Notes: a model not told the origin generated them from the letters alone. 64,000 nucleotides of DNA from Acidovorax_G lacteus (GCF_039540375.1 NZ_BAABEX010000029.1:384199-448198), one strand, 5' to 3'; positions 27,063 through 35,830 are shown, counted from the first letter of the stretch. Translations and numbers: made by a program.

Positions 27063-27122
27063 AAATCGGCCGCTCGTGCTTGTTTTCTGAGCATAAGCCG
27101 CTATAAATTCGATAGCAAATTG
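27063..27122 (-). repeat. Two-hairpin repeat, copy 6 (diverged)
   Basis: On the minus strand TTTGCTATCGAATTTATAGC is the small hairpin half and CAAGCACGAGCGGCC the far arm; the near arm (GCGGCTTATGCTC) has mismatches. It occupies most of the gap between the DUF1330 gene and eno, inside a likely operon. Confidence 0.8.
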
Positions 27123-27134
27123 ACGGCGGCTGCG

Positions 27135-27425
27135 TCACACACCTTCGACGCAGACCATTCGCATGATGGCCGCACCCTCGCGGGCGGCCTTGGCCTTCTG
27201 GTACTCGGGGGTGTCGTAGAAGGCTCGGGCCGCCTCGAAGCTCGGGAACTTCAGCAGCACGGTGCGGCCGGGGTTCCAGTCGCCTTCCAGCACCTCCACC
27301 TTGCCGCCGCGGATGCACACCTCGGCGCCATGTGCTTGCATGGCCAGCGTGCTCCACTTCTTGTATTCCTCGTACTGCTCGGGGTTGGTGACGGTGACCG
27401 ATGCGATGACGTAGCCGCTGCTCAT
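27135..27425 (-). CDS. DUF1330 family protein
   Basis: 96 residues from the ATG at 27425. A small dimeric alpha-beta barrel (ferredoxin-like) protein: GYVIASVTVTNPEQYEEYKK at the N-terminus and GDWNPGRTVLLKFPSFEAAR in the middle are the DUF1330 signature. Seven bases after kdsA, so in the same transcript. No reaction is known for the family. Confidence 0.9.
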   Translation of the reverse strand: MSSGYVIASVTVTNPEQYEEYKKWSTLAMQAHGAEVCIRGGKVEVLEGDWNPGRTVLLKFPSFEAARAFYDTPEYQKAKAAREGAAIMRMVCVEGV

Positions 27426-27432
27426 GGTGTCT

Positions 27433-28290
27433 TCAGGCTCCAAAGTTGTTTTCGAGGAATCCGCTCTTCTTGGTGGCATCGTCGAGCACCACCAGGGTCT
27501 CCAGCAGCGCCTTCATGTGCTGCAGCGGCACCGCGTTGGGGCCGTCAGACCAGGCTTCGGCCGGCCGGGGATGGGTTTCCATGAAGAGGCCCGCCACGCC
27601 CACGGCCACACCGGCGCGGGCCAGTACCGGCACCATGTCGCGCGCGCCGCCGCTGGCCGTGCCAAGCCCGCCGGGCTTTTGCACCGAATGGGTCACGTCG
27701 AACACCACGGGCGCGCCCGATTTGCGCATCTCGGCCAGGCTGGTCATGTCGGCCACAAGGTTGTTGTAGCCAAAGCTCACGCCGCGCTCACAGGCGAGAA
27801 AACGGTCTTCCGAGAGGCCCGCCTCGCGCGCGGCGTCGCGGGCCTTGTCGATCACGTTCTTCATGTCCCAGGGCGCGAGGAACTGCCCCTTCTTGATGTT
27901 GACCGGCTTGCCCGACTGCGCCACGGCCCGGATGAAATCCGTCTGGCGGCACAAAAAGGCCGGGGTTTGCAGCACGTCGACCACGCTGGCCACCTCGGCC
28001 ACCTGGGATTCGTCGTGCACATCGGTCAGGATGGGCAGTTGCAGCTGGTGGCGTACTTCATCCAGGATCTTCAGGCCGGCATCCAGGCCGACGCCGCGCT
28101 TGCTGCTGCCCGACGATCGGTTGGCCTTGTCGAACGAGCCCTTGTAGATCAGCGGGATGCCCAGCGGCGCGCAGGCCTCTTTCAGGCGGCCCGCCACTTC
28201 GAGCGACATCTCCAGCCCTTCAATGGAGCAGGTGCCCGCGATCAGAAAGAAACGCTGGTCGAGGCCGACGTTGAATCCGCACAGCTGCAT
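27433..28290 (-). CDS. kdsA: 3-deoxy-8-phosphooctulonate synthase (KDO-8-phosphate synthase)
   Basis: 285 residues from the ATG at 28290. Condenses PEP with arabinose-5-phosphate for the inner core of lipopolysaccharide. Motifs: FLIAGTCSIEGLEMSLEVA, YKGSFDKANRSSGSSKRG, TDVHDESQVAEVASVVDVLQ, LCRQTDF, KPVNIKKGQFLAPWDMKN, CERGVSFGYNNLVADM and DVTHSVQKPGG. An Asn lies in the IAGTCSIE region expected for metal-independent enzymes only loosely, so metal dependence is left open. Position between pyrG and eno is conserved. Confidence 0.97.
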   Translation of the reverse strand: MQLCGFNVGLDQRFFLIAGTCSIEGLEMSLEVAGRLKEACAPLGIPLIYKGSFDKANRSSGSSKRGVGLDAGLKILDEVRHQLQLPILTDVHDESQVAEVASVVDVLQTPAFLCRQTDFIRAVAQSGKPVNIKKGQFLAPWDMKNVIDKARDAAREAGLSEDRFLACERGVSFGYNNLVADMTSLAEMRKSGAPVVFDVTHSVQKPGGLGTASGGARDMVPVLARAGVAVGVAGLFMETHPRPAEAWSDGPNAVPLQHMKALLETLVVLDDATKKSGFLENNFGA

Positions 28291-28304
28291 GGGGTGGGCT
28301 CCGG

Positions 28305-29960
28305 TCAGGCCTTGGCGGCCTGCTGGTGGTCGATGGCCGCCTTGATGAAGGCGTTGAACAGCGGGTGGCCGTTCCAGGGCGTGGATTTGAACTCGGGGTG
28401 GAACTGCACCCCAATGAACCACGGATGCACGCTCTGCGGCAGCTCGACGATTTCGGTCAGCTGCTCGCGCTGTGTGAGCGCCGAGATCACCAGCCCCGCC
28501 TGGCGCAGCTGGTCGAGGTAGTGCACGTTGGCTTCGTAGCGGTGGCGGTGGCGTTCGGTCACCACGTCGCCGTAAATGCTGTGGGCCAGCGTGTTCTTGG
28601 CTACGTCCGAGCTTTGCGCACCCAGGCGCATGGTGCCGCCCAGGTCCGAATTGGCGTCGCGGCGCTGAATGCTGCCGTCAGCGTCCTTCCACTCGGTGAT
28701 CAGCGCGATCACGGGGTGGGGCGTGGCCGGGTCGAACTCGGTGCTGTTGGCCCCTTGCAGGCCCGCCACATGGCGTGCGTATTCGATCGTGGCCACCTGC
28801 ATGCCCAGGCAGATGCCCAGGTAGGGCACCTTGTGTTCGCGCGCAAACTGGGCGGTGGAGATCTTGCCTTCCACCCCGCGCTGGCCAAAGCCGCCGGGCA
28901 CCAGGATGGCGTCGTAGCGGGCCAGCGTGGCGGCCGCATCGGCACCGGTGATGGTTTCGGAGTCGATGTGGTCGATCTTCACGCGCACATGGTTGCGCAT
29001 GCCCGCGTGGCGCAGGGCTTCGTTTACCGACTTGTAACTGTCCGACAGGTCCACGTATTTGCCAACCATGGCAATCGTGACTTCGCCGCGCGGATGCTCG
29101 GTCTCGTATACCAGGTCGTCCCAGCGCTTGAGGTTGGCGGGCGGCGTGTTCAGGCGCAGCTTGTCACAGATCAGGCCGTCGAGGCCCTGCTCGTGCAGCA
29201 CGCGCGGCACCTTGTAGATGGTGTCCACGTCGGGCATGGAGATCACGCCCCAGCTCTGCACGTTGGTGAACAGCGAAATCTTCTCGCGCTCCTCGTCAGG
29301 GATGCGGCGGTCGGCCCGGCACAGCAGCGCGTCGGGCTGGATGCCGATTTCGCGCAGCTTTTGCACCGTGTGCTGCGTGGGCTTGGTCTTGAGCTCGCCC
29401 GCTGCGCCAATCCAGGGCAGGTAGGTCAGGTGCACGAAGGCCGAATTGTTGGGCCCCAGGCGCAGGCTGAGCTGGCGCACGGCTTCGAGGAAGGGCAGCG
29501 ACTCGATGTCGCCCACCGTGCCGCCAATTTCGACGATCGCCACATCCACCGCATCGTCGGTGCCCATGCCCGCGCCGCGTTTGATGTATTCCTGGATCTC
29601 GTTGGTCACGTGCGGGATCACCTGCACCGTCTTGCCCAGGTAGTCGCCGCGGCGTTCTTTTTCGAGCACGCTCTGGTAGATGCGGCCCGTGGTGAAGTTG
29701 TTGGCCTTCTTCATCCGCGTTTCAATGAAACGCTCGTAATGGCCCAGGTCCAGGTCGGTTTCGGCTCCGTCGTCGGTCACGAAGACTTCGCCGTGCTGGA
29801 AGGGCGACATCGTGCCGGGGTCGACGTTGATGTAAGGGTCGAGCTTGATGAGGGTGACTTTGAGTCCCCGCGATTCGAGGATCGCGGCAAGGGAGGCTGA
29901 GGCGATTCCCTTGCCCAGGGAAGACACCACACCGCCGGTGACGAAGACAAATTTGGTCAT
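28305..29960 (-). CDS. pyrG: CTP synthase
   Basis: 551 residues. Makes CTP from UTP, ATP and glutamine. The N-terminal synthetase domain begins TKFVFVTGGVVSSLGKGIAS and contains KLDPYINVDPGTMSPFQHGE. The C-terminal glutamine amidotransferase carries the nucleophile Cys in YLGICLGMQ and the His/Glu pair near the end in VQFHPEFKSTPW. It heads the pyrG-kdsA-DUF1330-eno-ftsB gene line. TATAAT on the minus strand at 29987-29992 is a good -10 candidate. Confidence 0.98.
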   Translation of the reverse strand: MTKFVFVTGGVVSSLGKGIASASLAAILESRGLKVTLIKLDPYINVDPGTMSPFQHGEVFVTDDGAETDLDLGHYERFIETRMKKANNFTTGRIYQSVLEKERRGDYLGKTVQVIPHVTNEIQEYIKRGAGMGTDDAVDVAIVEIGGTVGDIESLPFLEAVRQLSLRLGPNNSAFVHLTYLPWIGAAGELKTKPTQHTVQKLREIGIQPDALLCRADRRIPDEEREKISLFTNVQSWGVISMPDVDTIYKVPRVLHEQGLDGLICDKLRLNTPPANLKRWDDLVYETEHPRGEVTIAMVGKYVDLSDSYKSVNEALRHAGMRNHVRVKIDHIDSETITGADAAATLARYDAILVPGGFGQRGVEGKISTAQFAREHKVPYLGICLGMQVATIEYARHVAGLQGANSTEFDPATPHPVIALITEWKDADGSIQRRDANSDLGGTMRLGAQSSDVAKNTLAHSIYGDVVTERHRHRYEANVHYLDQLRQAGLVISALTQREQLTEIVELPQSVHPWFIGVQFHPEFKSTPWNGHPLFNAFIKAAIDHQQAAKA

Positions 29961-29986
29961 GTCGTTGTAGGTGGTGGGAAATCGGG

Positions 29987-29992
29987 ATTATA
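29987..29992 (-). promoter_or_regulatory. Candidate -10 box of pyrG
   Basis: Perfect TATAAT on the minus strand, 27 bases before the pyrG ATG. No clear -35 hexamer is seen at the usual distance. Confidence 0.45.
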
Positions 29993-30068
29993 AGTGCCGC
30001 CCCTCACCGGCCCGGCGCGAGCGTTGGGCAGCCCGGCCGCGCGGCAGGGCTCTGCTACATTGCGGCGC

Positions 30069-31286
30069 ATGAGCGAGCTCGCAGGCAAACATCTGGTGCT
30101 GGGACTGACGGGGGGCGTGGCCTGCTACAAGGCCGCCGACCTCTGTCGCCAGCTCATCAAGGCCGGTGCCACCGTGCAGGTGGTGATGACCGAAGCGGCC
30201 CAGCAGTTCATCACGCCGGTCACCATGCAAGCGCTGTCGGGGCGCACGGTGTACGGCTCGCAATGGGACGCGCGCGAGCCCAACAACATGCCCCATATCA
30301 ACCTCAGCCGCGAGGCCGATGCCATCGTGCTGGCGCCGTGCAGCGCCGACTTCATCGCGCGGCTGGTGCAGGGCCGCGCCGACGAACTGCTGAGCCTGCT
30401 GTGCCTGGCCCGCCCGCGCGAGCGGGTGCCGCTGCTCATCGCCCCGGCCATGAACCGCGAGATGTGGTCGCACCCTGCCACGCAGCGCAACCTGGCCCAG
30501 GTGCAGGCCGATGGCGCCCTGGTGCTGGGCGTTGGCAACGGCGACCAGGCCTGCGGCGAAACCGGCGACGGGCGCATGCTGGAGCCAGCAGAGCTGCTGG
30601 AGGAGATCGTTGCGGCCCTCGCGCCCAAGCCGCTGCAGGGGTGCCGCGTCGTGGTCACGGCGGGGCCTACGTTCGAGGCCATCGACCCGGTGCGCGGCAT
30701 CACCAATCTGTCGAGCGGCAAGATGGGCTTTGCCATCGCCCGTGCGGCGCGCGAGGCCGGGGCCGACGTGACCCTGGTGGCGGGGCCGGTGCACCTGCCC
30801 ACGCCGCGCGGCGTGCGCCGCGTGGACGTGCGCGCCGCGCAGGAGATGCTGGCCGCCACCGAGCAGGCCGTGGCCGGTGCCGATGTCTTCGTGGCCACGG
30901 CGGCCGTGGCCGACTGGCGGCCTGCGCAAGCCGCCCACGAAAAGATCAAGAAAGACGGCTCGGGACAGACGCCGCAACTCGGCTTTGTTGAGAACCCCGA
31001 CATTCTGGCCGCCGTGGCCCGTTCAGACCGTGCCCGCAGCGGTGCGCTGTACTGCGTGGGCTTCGCGGCTGAGAGCCACGACCTGCTACAGCACGCGACG
31101 ACCAAACGCGCGCGTAAGGGCGTGCCGCTGCTCGTGGGCAACATCGGCCCCGCCACCTTCGGGCAGGACGACAACGCGCTGCTGCTGGTGGACGCGCAGG
31201 GCCACCGCGAACTGCCGCGGGCCTCGAAGCGGCGACTGGCCCAGGAACTGGTGGCCGAGATCGCGCGCCGCCGTGTGGCGCGCTGA
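30069..31286 (+). CDS. coaBC: Bifunctional phosphopantothenoylcysteine decarboxylase / phosphopantothenate-cysteine ligase
   Basis: 405 residues from the ATG at 30069; 25 upstream codons of the ORF are unnecessary. Performs two steps of coenzyme A synthesis. The N-terminal flavoprotein half (CoaC) shows LGLTGGVACYKAADL, the catalytic His in MPHINLSREADAIVLAPCSADF (positions ~75-96), PAMNREMW and the Cys in ACGETGDGRM. The C-terminal half (CoaB) shows VVTAGPTFEAIDPVRGITN, LSSGKMGFAIA and VATAAVADWRP. Divergent from pyrG. Confidence 0.97.
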   Translation: MSELAGKHLVLGLTGGVACYKAADLCRQLIKAGATVQVVMTEAAQQFITPVTMQALSGRTVYGSQWDAREPNNMPHINLSREADAIVLAPCSADFIARLVQGRADELLSLLCLARPRERVPLLIAPAMNREMWSHPATQRNLAQVQADGALVLGVGNGDQACGETGDGRMLEPAELLEEIVAALAPKPLQGCRVVVTAGPTFEAIDPVRGITNLSSGKMGFAIARAAREAGADVTLVAGPVHLPTPRGVRRVDVRAAQEMLAATEQAVAGADVFVATAAVADWRPAQAAHEKIKKDGSGQTPQLGFVENPDILAAVARSDRARSGALYCVGFAAESHDLLQHATTKRARKGVPLLVGNIGPATFGQDDNALLLVDAQGHRELPRASKRRLAQELVAEIARRRVAR

Positions 31287-31823
31287 GTGCTGGCCATGCT
31301 GCCCAAGCGGTCGCCCTGGGACACGCCGCCCCACGGCGACTTTGCGGCTTACGTCGAGCGCTTGACGGCCGAGTCGGCTGCGCGCGCTGCCGCTGCGGCC
31401 CACCGGACTTCGGCGGCGGCGCCCGCACCCGCACCTGCCGCTCCCGTGCCTGCGTCTGCGTCTGCGTCTCCGTCTGCTGCGCCGCAGCGCACGGCAGCCT
31501 CGCGCGGCCGCCCGGCATCCAAAGCGCCGCGGGTTGCCCAGGTCGCAGTAGCGCAGGCGCTGCAGCAACACCCGGCGGCGCTTGCGGCGCTGCTCACCGT
31601 GGTTCGCGGGGCGCGCCGTGGTGCGCTCGGCATGGCAGTGCTATTGGGCGTGCTGTGGTGGTGGAGTGGCGGCGTGCCGTTGGCCAGTGTGGCGTTTCTG
31701 GCGATCTGGTGGTCGCTGGGCCGCGCGCTGCGCTGGCTGGGTGATGTCGCGCCCCAGGCTGCGCCACCCGCCTCTGCCCCAGCGACTCCGAAGGCCCGGA
31801 CAGCCCGCTCCCGCGCGCCCTAG
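31287..31823 (+). CDS. Ala/Pro-rich membrane protein of unknown function
   Basis: 178 residues from a GTG immediately after the coaBC stop (an ATG at 31296 is the alternative). Residues ~25-75 are an Ala/Pro/Ser low-complexity linker; around residues 110-155 are two membrane segments (GALGMAVLLGVLWWWSGGV and LASVAFLAIWWSLGRALRWL). No family recognised. Position between coaBC and dut, with 47 bases to dut, suggests cotranscription. Confidence 0.7.
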   Translation: MLAMLPKRSPWDTPPHGDFAAYVERLTAESAARAAAAAHRTSAAAPAPAPAAPVPASASASPSAAPQRTAASRGRPASKAPRVAQVAVAQALQQHPAALAALLTVVRGARRGALGMAVLLGVLWWWSGGVPLASVAFLAIWWSLGRALRWLGDVAPQAAPPASAPATPKARTARSRAP

Positions 31824-31870
31824 CCCTTTTTCAGGGGCCATGTGCCCCGCCCATTGATGAAGTCTCCGTG

Positions 31871-32317
31871 ATGAAGATCGACCTGAAAATCTTGGACCCT
31901 CGCATGCGCGAGCAACTGCCGGCCTATGCCACCCCGGGCAGTGCCGGGCTGGATCTGCGTGCCAGCCTGGACGCACCACTGACGCTCGCGCCCAACGCCT
32001 GGCAACTCGTGCCCACAGGCATTGCCATCTACCTGCGCGACCCGGGCTACGCGGCCATGATCCTGCCGCGCTCTGGTCTGGGCCACAAGCACGGCATCGT
32101 GCTGGGCAACCTGGTCGGTTTGATCGACAGCGACTACCAGGGGCAGCTCATGGTGAGCGCCTGGAACCGCAGTCCCACGCCCTATACGCTCCAACCACTG
32201 GAGCGCCTGGCGCAACTGGTCATCGTGCCGGTGGTGCAAGCGCAGTTCCAACTCGTCGACGAGTTTCCGCCCAGCGTGCGCGGAGAGGGCGGCTACGGGT
32301 CGACCGGCACCGCCTGA
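31871..32317 (+). CDS. dut: dUTP diphosphatase
   Basis: 148 residues from the ATG at 31871 (a GTG precedes it by one codon). Trimeric enzyme that hydrolyses dUTP to dUMP and keeps uracil out of DNA. All five motifs are present: ATPGSAGLDLRA, PRSGLGHKHGI, GNLVGLIDSDYQG, ERLAQLVIVPV and RGEGGYGSTG. The coaBC-dut neighbourhood is conserved in proteobacteria. Confidence 0.97.
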   Translation: MKIDLKILDPRMREQLPAYATPGSAGLDLRASLDAPLTLAPNAWQLVPTGIAIYLRDPGYAAMILPRSGLGHKHGIVLGNLVGLIDSDYQGQLMVSAWNRSPTPYTLQPLERLAQLVIVPVVQAQFQLVDEFPPSVRGEGGYGSTGTA

Positions 32318-32482
32318 GCCGTGGCTGCACGCCGAGGCCGCAGGTCGGCGGGTGCGCAGCGGCATTGTCTGCGTTGGCCTACAGACACTGCGGGCACCTC
32401 GCGGGTGCGATAGGGGCGTCGCTCCGGCGAGGGCTCCCGCGGTCGGTGGGCCATGGTTGCGGCACAGACGCGAGGAGTTTCG

Positions 32483-32970
32483 ATGATGCAGCGATGGTTC
32501 TCTGGTGCCCTCGTGGTGGCCTTGGTCACCGGGCTGTCGGCCTGCGGTGGCGCTGGGCCGCGGGCCTATCCCCACGATCCCTATGCGGGGGCTGTGCACA
32601 GCCACCCTGGGCCGTCAATGGCGGTGGAATACGGGCGGGGGTGGCCCGCATCGACGCTTTGTATGGCCGCGCACCGGGCCAGACCTCGGGCGGAGGCGCC
32701 ATCCTTGGGGCGATCGTGGGCGGTCTGATCGGTAGCCAGATCGGCGGTGGCGCGGGCCGCACTGCGGCCACTGCTGTGGGCGTACTGGGCGGCGCCGCGG
32801 CAGGCAATGCCATCGAAGGCCGGCACAGCGGTGGGAGTTCCGTGCAGGGCTACCGCATGACCGTCGAGCTGGACCGGGGCGGTGTGCGGCTGCACGACGT
32901 GCCATCGCCAGGCAATCTGCGCCCGGGAGACCGCGTGCGGCTACAGGGCGGGCAAATCACTCGCAATTGA
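32483..32970 (+). pseudogene. Glycine-zipper outer-membrane lipoprotein gene interrupted by a frameshift
   Basis: The start at 32483 (ATGATG, after GAGGAG) gives a signal peptide with lipobox ALVVALVTGLSACGG, then AYPHDPYAGAVHSHPGPSMA and VEYGR. The sequence then continues sensibly only in another frame: VARIDALYG, GGGAILGAIVGGLIGSQIGG, AATAVGVLGGAAAGNAIEG, and YRMTVELDRGGVRLHDV to the stop at 32970. The switch falls at a run of five G (32637-32641). The second part is the glycine-zipper 2TM domain of the Rickettsia 17-kDa antigen/SlyB-like family. One lost G (or two gained) explains it; mutation, phase variation or a base-calling error are all possible. Confidence 0.8.
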
Positions 32971-33021
32971 TCCTTACGCGTCCGGGTAGGGCAGTGCGGT
33001 CAGGTGTGGGCTGCGCTGCGT

Positions 33022-33546
33022 TCAGTGTAGAGAACCACTGCCCGGGGCCATCGGCTCGATGCGGAAAAAGCCCGTACCGGCAGAGCCGCGACCAATTTCT
33101 TCCTCGGTCGCCTCGCGCACCGCGCAGACTTTGAGCTGCAGCCGCAGTGCGATGCCCGCGAGCGGGTGGTTGCCATCCAGCACCACATGGTCGGGGTAAA
33201 GCTGCGCCACGGTGTAGAGCGCGTCGCGCGGCATGTCGTCGCGCACGCCGGCCGGCAAGGCAGTGCCTTCGAAGGTCATACCTTCTTCAATCTCGGCGGG
33301 GAACAGATGGCGCGGCTCCAGGAACAGCAGTTGGTCTTTGAAGTCGCCAAACGCATCCTCGGGCTCCAGGTGCAGTTGCAGGCTCGCACCCACGCCATGG
33401 CCCTGCAAGGCTTGTTCAATCTTGGGGAGCAGATCGTCTCCGCCCACCAAAAACTCCACCGGCTCGTCGAGCACATCCAGTTCATCGCCTAGGGTGTCCT
33501 TGAGGACCCAGGTCAGTGCGACCACGCATTGTTGTGTGATTTCCAT
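33022..33546 (-). CDS. slyD: FKBP-type peptidyl-prolyl isomerase, SlyD-like
   Basis: 174 residues from the ATG at 33546. FKBP half-sites with an inserted-flap domain: VVALTWVLKDTLGDELDVLD at the N-terminus, PVEFLVGGDDLLPKIEQAL, then the flap EPEDAFGDFKDQLLFLEPRH, then DGNHPLAGIALRLQLKVCAV. It speeds proline isomerisation and acts as a chaperone. The His/Cys-rich metal-binding tail of E. coli SlyD is absent; the protein ends GFFRIEPMAPGSGSLH. Divergent from the RoxA-like gene, 51 bases apart. Confidence 0.9.
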   Translation of the reverse strand: MEITQQCVVALTWVLKDTLGDELDVLDEPVEFLVGGDDLLPKIEQALQGHGVGASLQLHLEPEDAFGDFKDQLLFLEPRHLFPAEIEEGMTFEGTALPAGVRDDMPRDALYTVAQLYPDHVVLDGNHPLAGIALRLQLKVCAVREATEEEIGRGSAGTGFFRIEPMAPGSGSLH

Positions 33547-33597
33547 AGGAGAATTGTCGCAGCTTGACCCTCTCGGCCCCTGGGGCTGCCCGTTTTC

Positions 33598-34740
33598 ATG
33601 GACATTGATCTTCCGTTGGCCCTTCTGGGCGGCCTCACGCCTGCGCAGTTCATGCGCCGCCACTGGCATAAGAAACCCTTGCTGGTGCGCCAGGCCATCC
33701 CGAGCTTCCGGCCTCCGGTGCTGCGCTCGCAATTGTTCGAGCTGGCCAGCCGCGACGAGGTGGAGTCACGCCTCGTGCGGCAGGTCGACGGCGCATGGTC
33801 GCTGCGCCATGGGCCGTTTGCGCGGCGCGCATTGCCGGCCCTGTCGCGGCGCGAGTGGACCCTTCTGGTACAGGGCGTGGACTTGCACGACGATGCTGTG
33901 CACGCGCTGATGCAGCAGTTCCGCTTCGTGCCCGAGGCGCGCCTGGACGACCTGATGATCAGCTACGCCACCGATGGAGGCGGCGTGGGGCCCCATTTCG
34001 ACAGCTACGACGTCTTTTTGCTGCAGGCGCATGGCCGCCGCCGCTGGCGTATCGGCCGTCAAAAGGATCTGAGCTTGCGCGACGGCATTCCGCTCAAGAT
34101 CCTGGCGCAGTTCGAGCCCGAGGAAGAATTCGTGCTGGAGCCTGGCGACATGCTGTATCTGCCGCCGCGCTACGCCCACGACGGCATTGCCGAGGGCGAA
34201 TGCATGACCTACTCGGTCGGCTTTCGGTCCCCGGCGCGGGCGGAGCTGGGGCGCGAACTGCTCGCGCGCCTGGCCGACGAGCCGGAAGATGCCGATGGTC
34301 CGCCCGTGGTGTACCGCGATCCACAGCAGGCTGCCGTGGCGCAGCCAGGTGCCATTCCAGCGGGCCTGCTCACGTTCGCACGCGAGGCGCTGCAGCGCGC
34401 GCTGGAGGAGCCCCAGGCGCTGGAGCGCGCGCTGGGCGAGTACCTGACCGAACCCAAACCCCAGGTCTGGTTCGAGCCCGGAGATGGCGGCATGATCGAA
34501 GCCATCGCGCTCGACCGTCGCACCCGCATGATGTACGACGACAAGCACATCTTCATCAATGGCGAAAGCTACCGGGCAGCCGGGCGCGACGCTGCCCTGA
34601 TGCGCCAGCTGGCCGACACCCGCCGCCTGGAGCCGCGCGACCTCGCCCGCGCCAGCGACGATGCGCTGTCCCTGCTGTCGGCCTGGTGCGATGCCGGATG
34701 GGCGCACAGCCGGGCCTGGCGCAACGGAGAGCTGGCATGA
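33598..34740 (+). CDS. roxA: JmjC/cupin ribosomal-protein arginine hydroxylase, RoxA (YcfD)-like
   Basis: 380 residues. An iron/2-oxoglutarate oxygenase: HxD in VGPHFDSYDVFLLQAHGRR, distal His in PPRYAHDGIAEG, and the 2-oxoglutarate-side Arg downstream. The N-terminus TPAQFMRRHWHKKPLLVRQA and the C-terminal winged-helix-like part (NGESYRAAGRDAALMRQLAD) are typical of YcfD, which hydroxylates an arginine of ribosomal protein uL16. The next gene starts within its stop codon (ATGA), so the two are translationally coupled. Confidence 0.93.
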   Translation: MDIDLPLALLGGLTPAQFMRRHWHKKPLLVRQAIPSFRPPVLRSQLFELASRDEVESRLVRQVDGAWSLRHGPFARRALPALSRREWTLLVQGVDLHDDAVHALMQQFRFVPEARLDDLMISYATDGGGVGPHFDSYDVFLLQAHGRRRWRIGRQKDLSLRDGIPLKILAQFEPEEEFVLEPGDMLYLPPRYAHDGIAEGECMTYSVGFRSPARAELGRELLARLADEPEDADGPPVVYRDPQQAAVAQPGAIPAGLLTFAREALQRALEEPQALERALGEYLTEPKPQVWFEPGDGGMIEAIALDRRTRMMYDDKHIFINGESYRAAGRDAALMRQLADTRRLEPRDLARASDDALSLLSAWCDAGWAHSRAWRNGELA

Positions 34741-35258
34741 CCACCGACCGGTCCCGGACAGCACCTGCCGCATTGGGGTTGCCCACAGGCCGGTTTGAGG
34801 GGCGTGTGGCCTTCCAGCAGCTGGTGCGCGATGCCCTGACCACGGCGGCTTCGGAAGGCTGGCGCGAAATCGTGCTGTGCGACGACGACTTCCACGATTG
34901 GCCGCTCGGCGAGCGGGTGGTGGCCGATGCGCTGAACGACTGGGCCGGCAGCGGCCGCCGCTTCACCATCATTGCCACGCAATACGACGAGATCGTGCGC
35001 CGCCATGCGCGCTTTGTGCAGTGGCGCCGCACCTGGGACCACATCATCACCTGCCGGCGCTGCCCCTCGGCCGACCGCAGCGATCTGCCCAGCGTGCTGT
35101 GGTCGCCCGGCTGGCTGATGCATCGCATCGATCCGGATCGATGCGTCGGGGTCAGCGGAACGGAGCCGGATCGGCGCGTGCTGATGCGCGAAACGCTGAC
35201 CGAGTGGATTCAAAACCGCAGCAGTCCGGGTTTTCCTGCAACGACGCTGGGGTTGTGA
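34737..35258 (+). CDS. Uncharacterised protein coupled to the RoxA-like oxygenase
   Basis: 173 residues, ATG overlapping the roxA stop by four bases. A well-folded-looking alpha-beta protein: WREIVLCDDDFHDWPLGERV, WAGSGRRFTIIATQYDEIVR, FVQWRRTWDHIITCRRCPSA, then LPSVLWSPGWLMHRIDPDRC. The sequence has normal codon use and conserved-looking Trp/Asp clusters. I do not recognise a named family. Tight coupling suggests a shared role with the oxygenase, but that is inference. Confidence 0.85.
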   Translation: MTTDRSRTAPAALGLPTGRFEGRVAFQQLVRDALTTAASEGWREIVLCDDDFHDWPLGERVVADALNDWAGSGRRFTIIATQYDEIVRRHARFVQWRRTWDHIITCRRCPSADRSDLPSVLWSPGWLMHRIDPDRCVGVSGTEPDRRVLMRETLTEWIQNRSSPGFPATTLGL

Positions 35259-35482
35259 AGGCCGCGGTCGTGCGGGTAAGTCCTCACAGGGCTTGCCCGT
35301 AATCCCTGCGCGGTGTAAAGCCAATGTCAGTGTTAGTCAGTATTGACGAAATCTCCCTATAATCGCGGGCTGCACCAAAATGGGTGCGCCCCCGTCGTCG
35401 GTGCGGTTTCGTACCGGCCTTTTGTGAGGCGAGGCGTACGGGGTTCTCCGGATTTCTGTCTTCCCCCTTTAGGAACCTTGAA

Positions 35483-35752
35483 ATGAACAAGTCGCTCGTT
35501 CTGGCCGCCCTGGTCGCTGCTGCTGCTCTCGCCGCCTGTGGCAAGAAGGAAGAACCCGCTCCGGCACCTGCTCCGGTGGCTGCTCCCGCACCCGCACCTG
35601 AGCCCGCACCCGCTCCGGCTGCTGCTCCCGCCGACGCTGCTGCCCCCGCTGCTGCTGCTCCTGCCGCCGACGCTTCGGCCGCTGCTGCTCCCGCCGACGC
35701 CGCCAAGGCCGCTGCCGACGCCGCTGCTGGTGCTGCTTCCGCCGCCAAGTAA
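35483..35752 (+). CDS. Small Ala/Pro-rich lipoprotein
   Basis: 89 residues from the ATG at 35483, after AGGAACC. The signal peptide MNKSLVLAALVAAAALAACG has the lipobox LAAC; KKEEPAPAP starts the mature part, which is nearly all Ala and Pro with a few Glu, Asp, Lys and Ser. No fold or function can be inferred; it may be a flexible periplasmic tether. TATAAT at 35356-35361 in an otherwise GC-rich region and a very strong terminator behind suggest a well-transcribed single gene. A long ORF on the opposite strand is an artefact of the same composition. Confidence 0.8.
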   Translation: MNKSLVLAALVAAAALAACGKKEEPAPAPAPVAAPAPAPEPAPAPAAAPADAAAPAAAAPAADASAAAAPADAAKAAADAAAGAASAAK

Positions 35753-35800
35753 TCCGGCTTGACCTGGCCTGCGGACCCGCGCCGCGGCCTGTGGTCCACA

Positions 35801-35830
35801 AACCCCATGCCATTCGCATGGGGTTTTTTT
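35801..35830 (+). terminator. Strong Rho-independent terminator of the small lipoprotein gene
   Basis: AACCCCATGC (35801-35810) pairs perfectly with GCATGGGGTT (35816-35825), loop CATTC, followed by a run of seven T. Confidence 0.95.
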
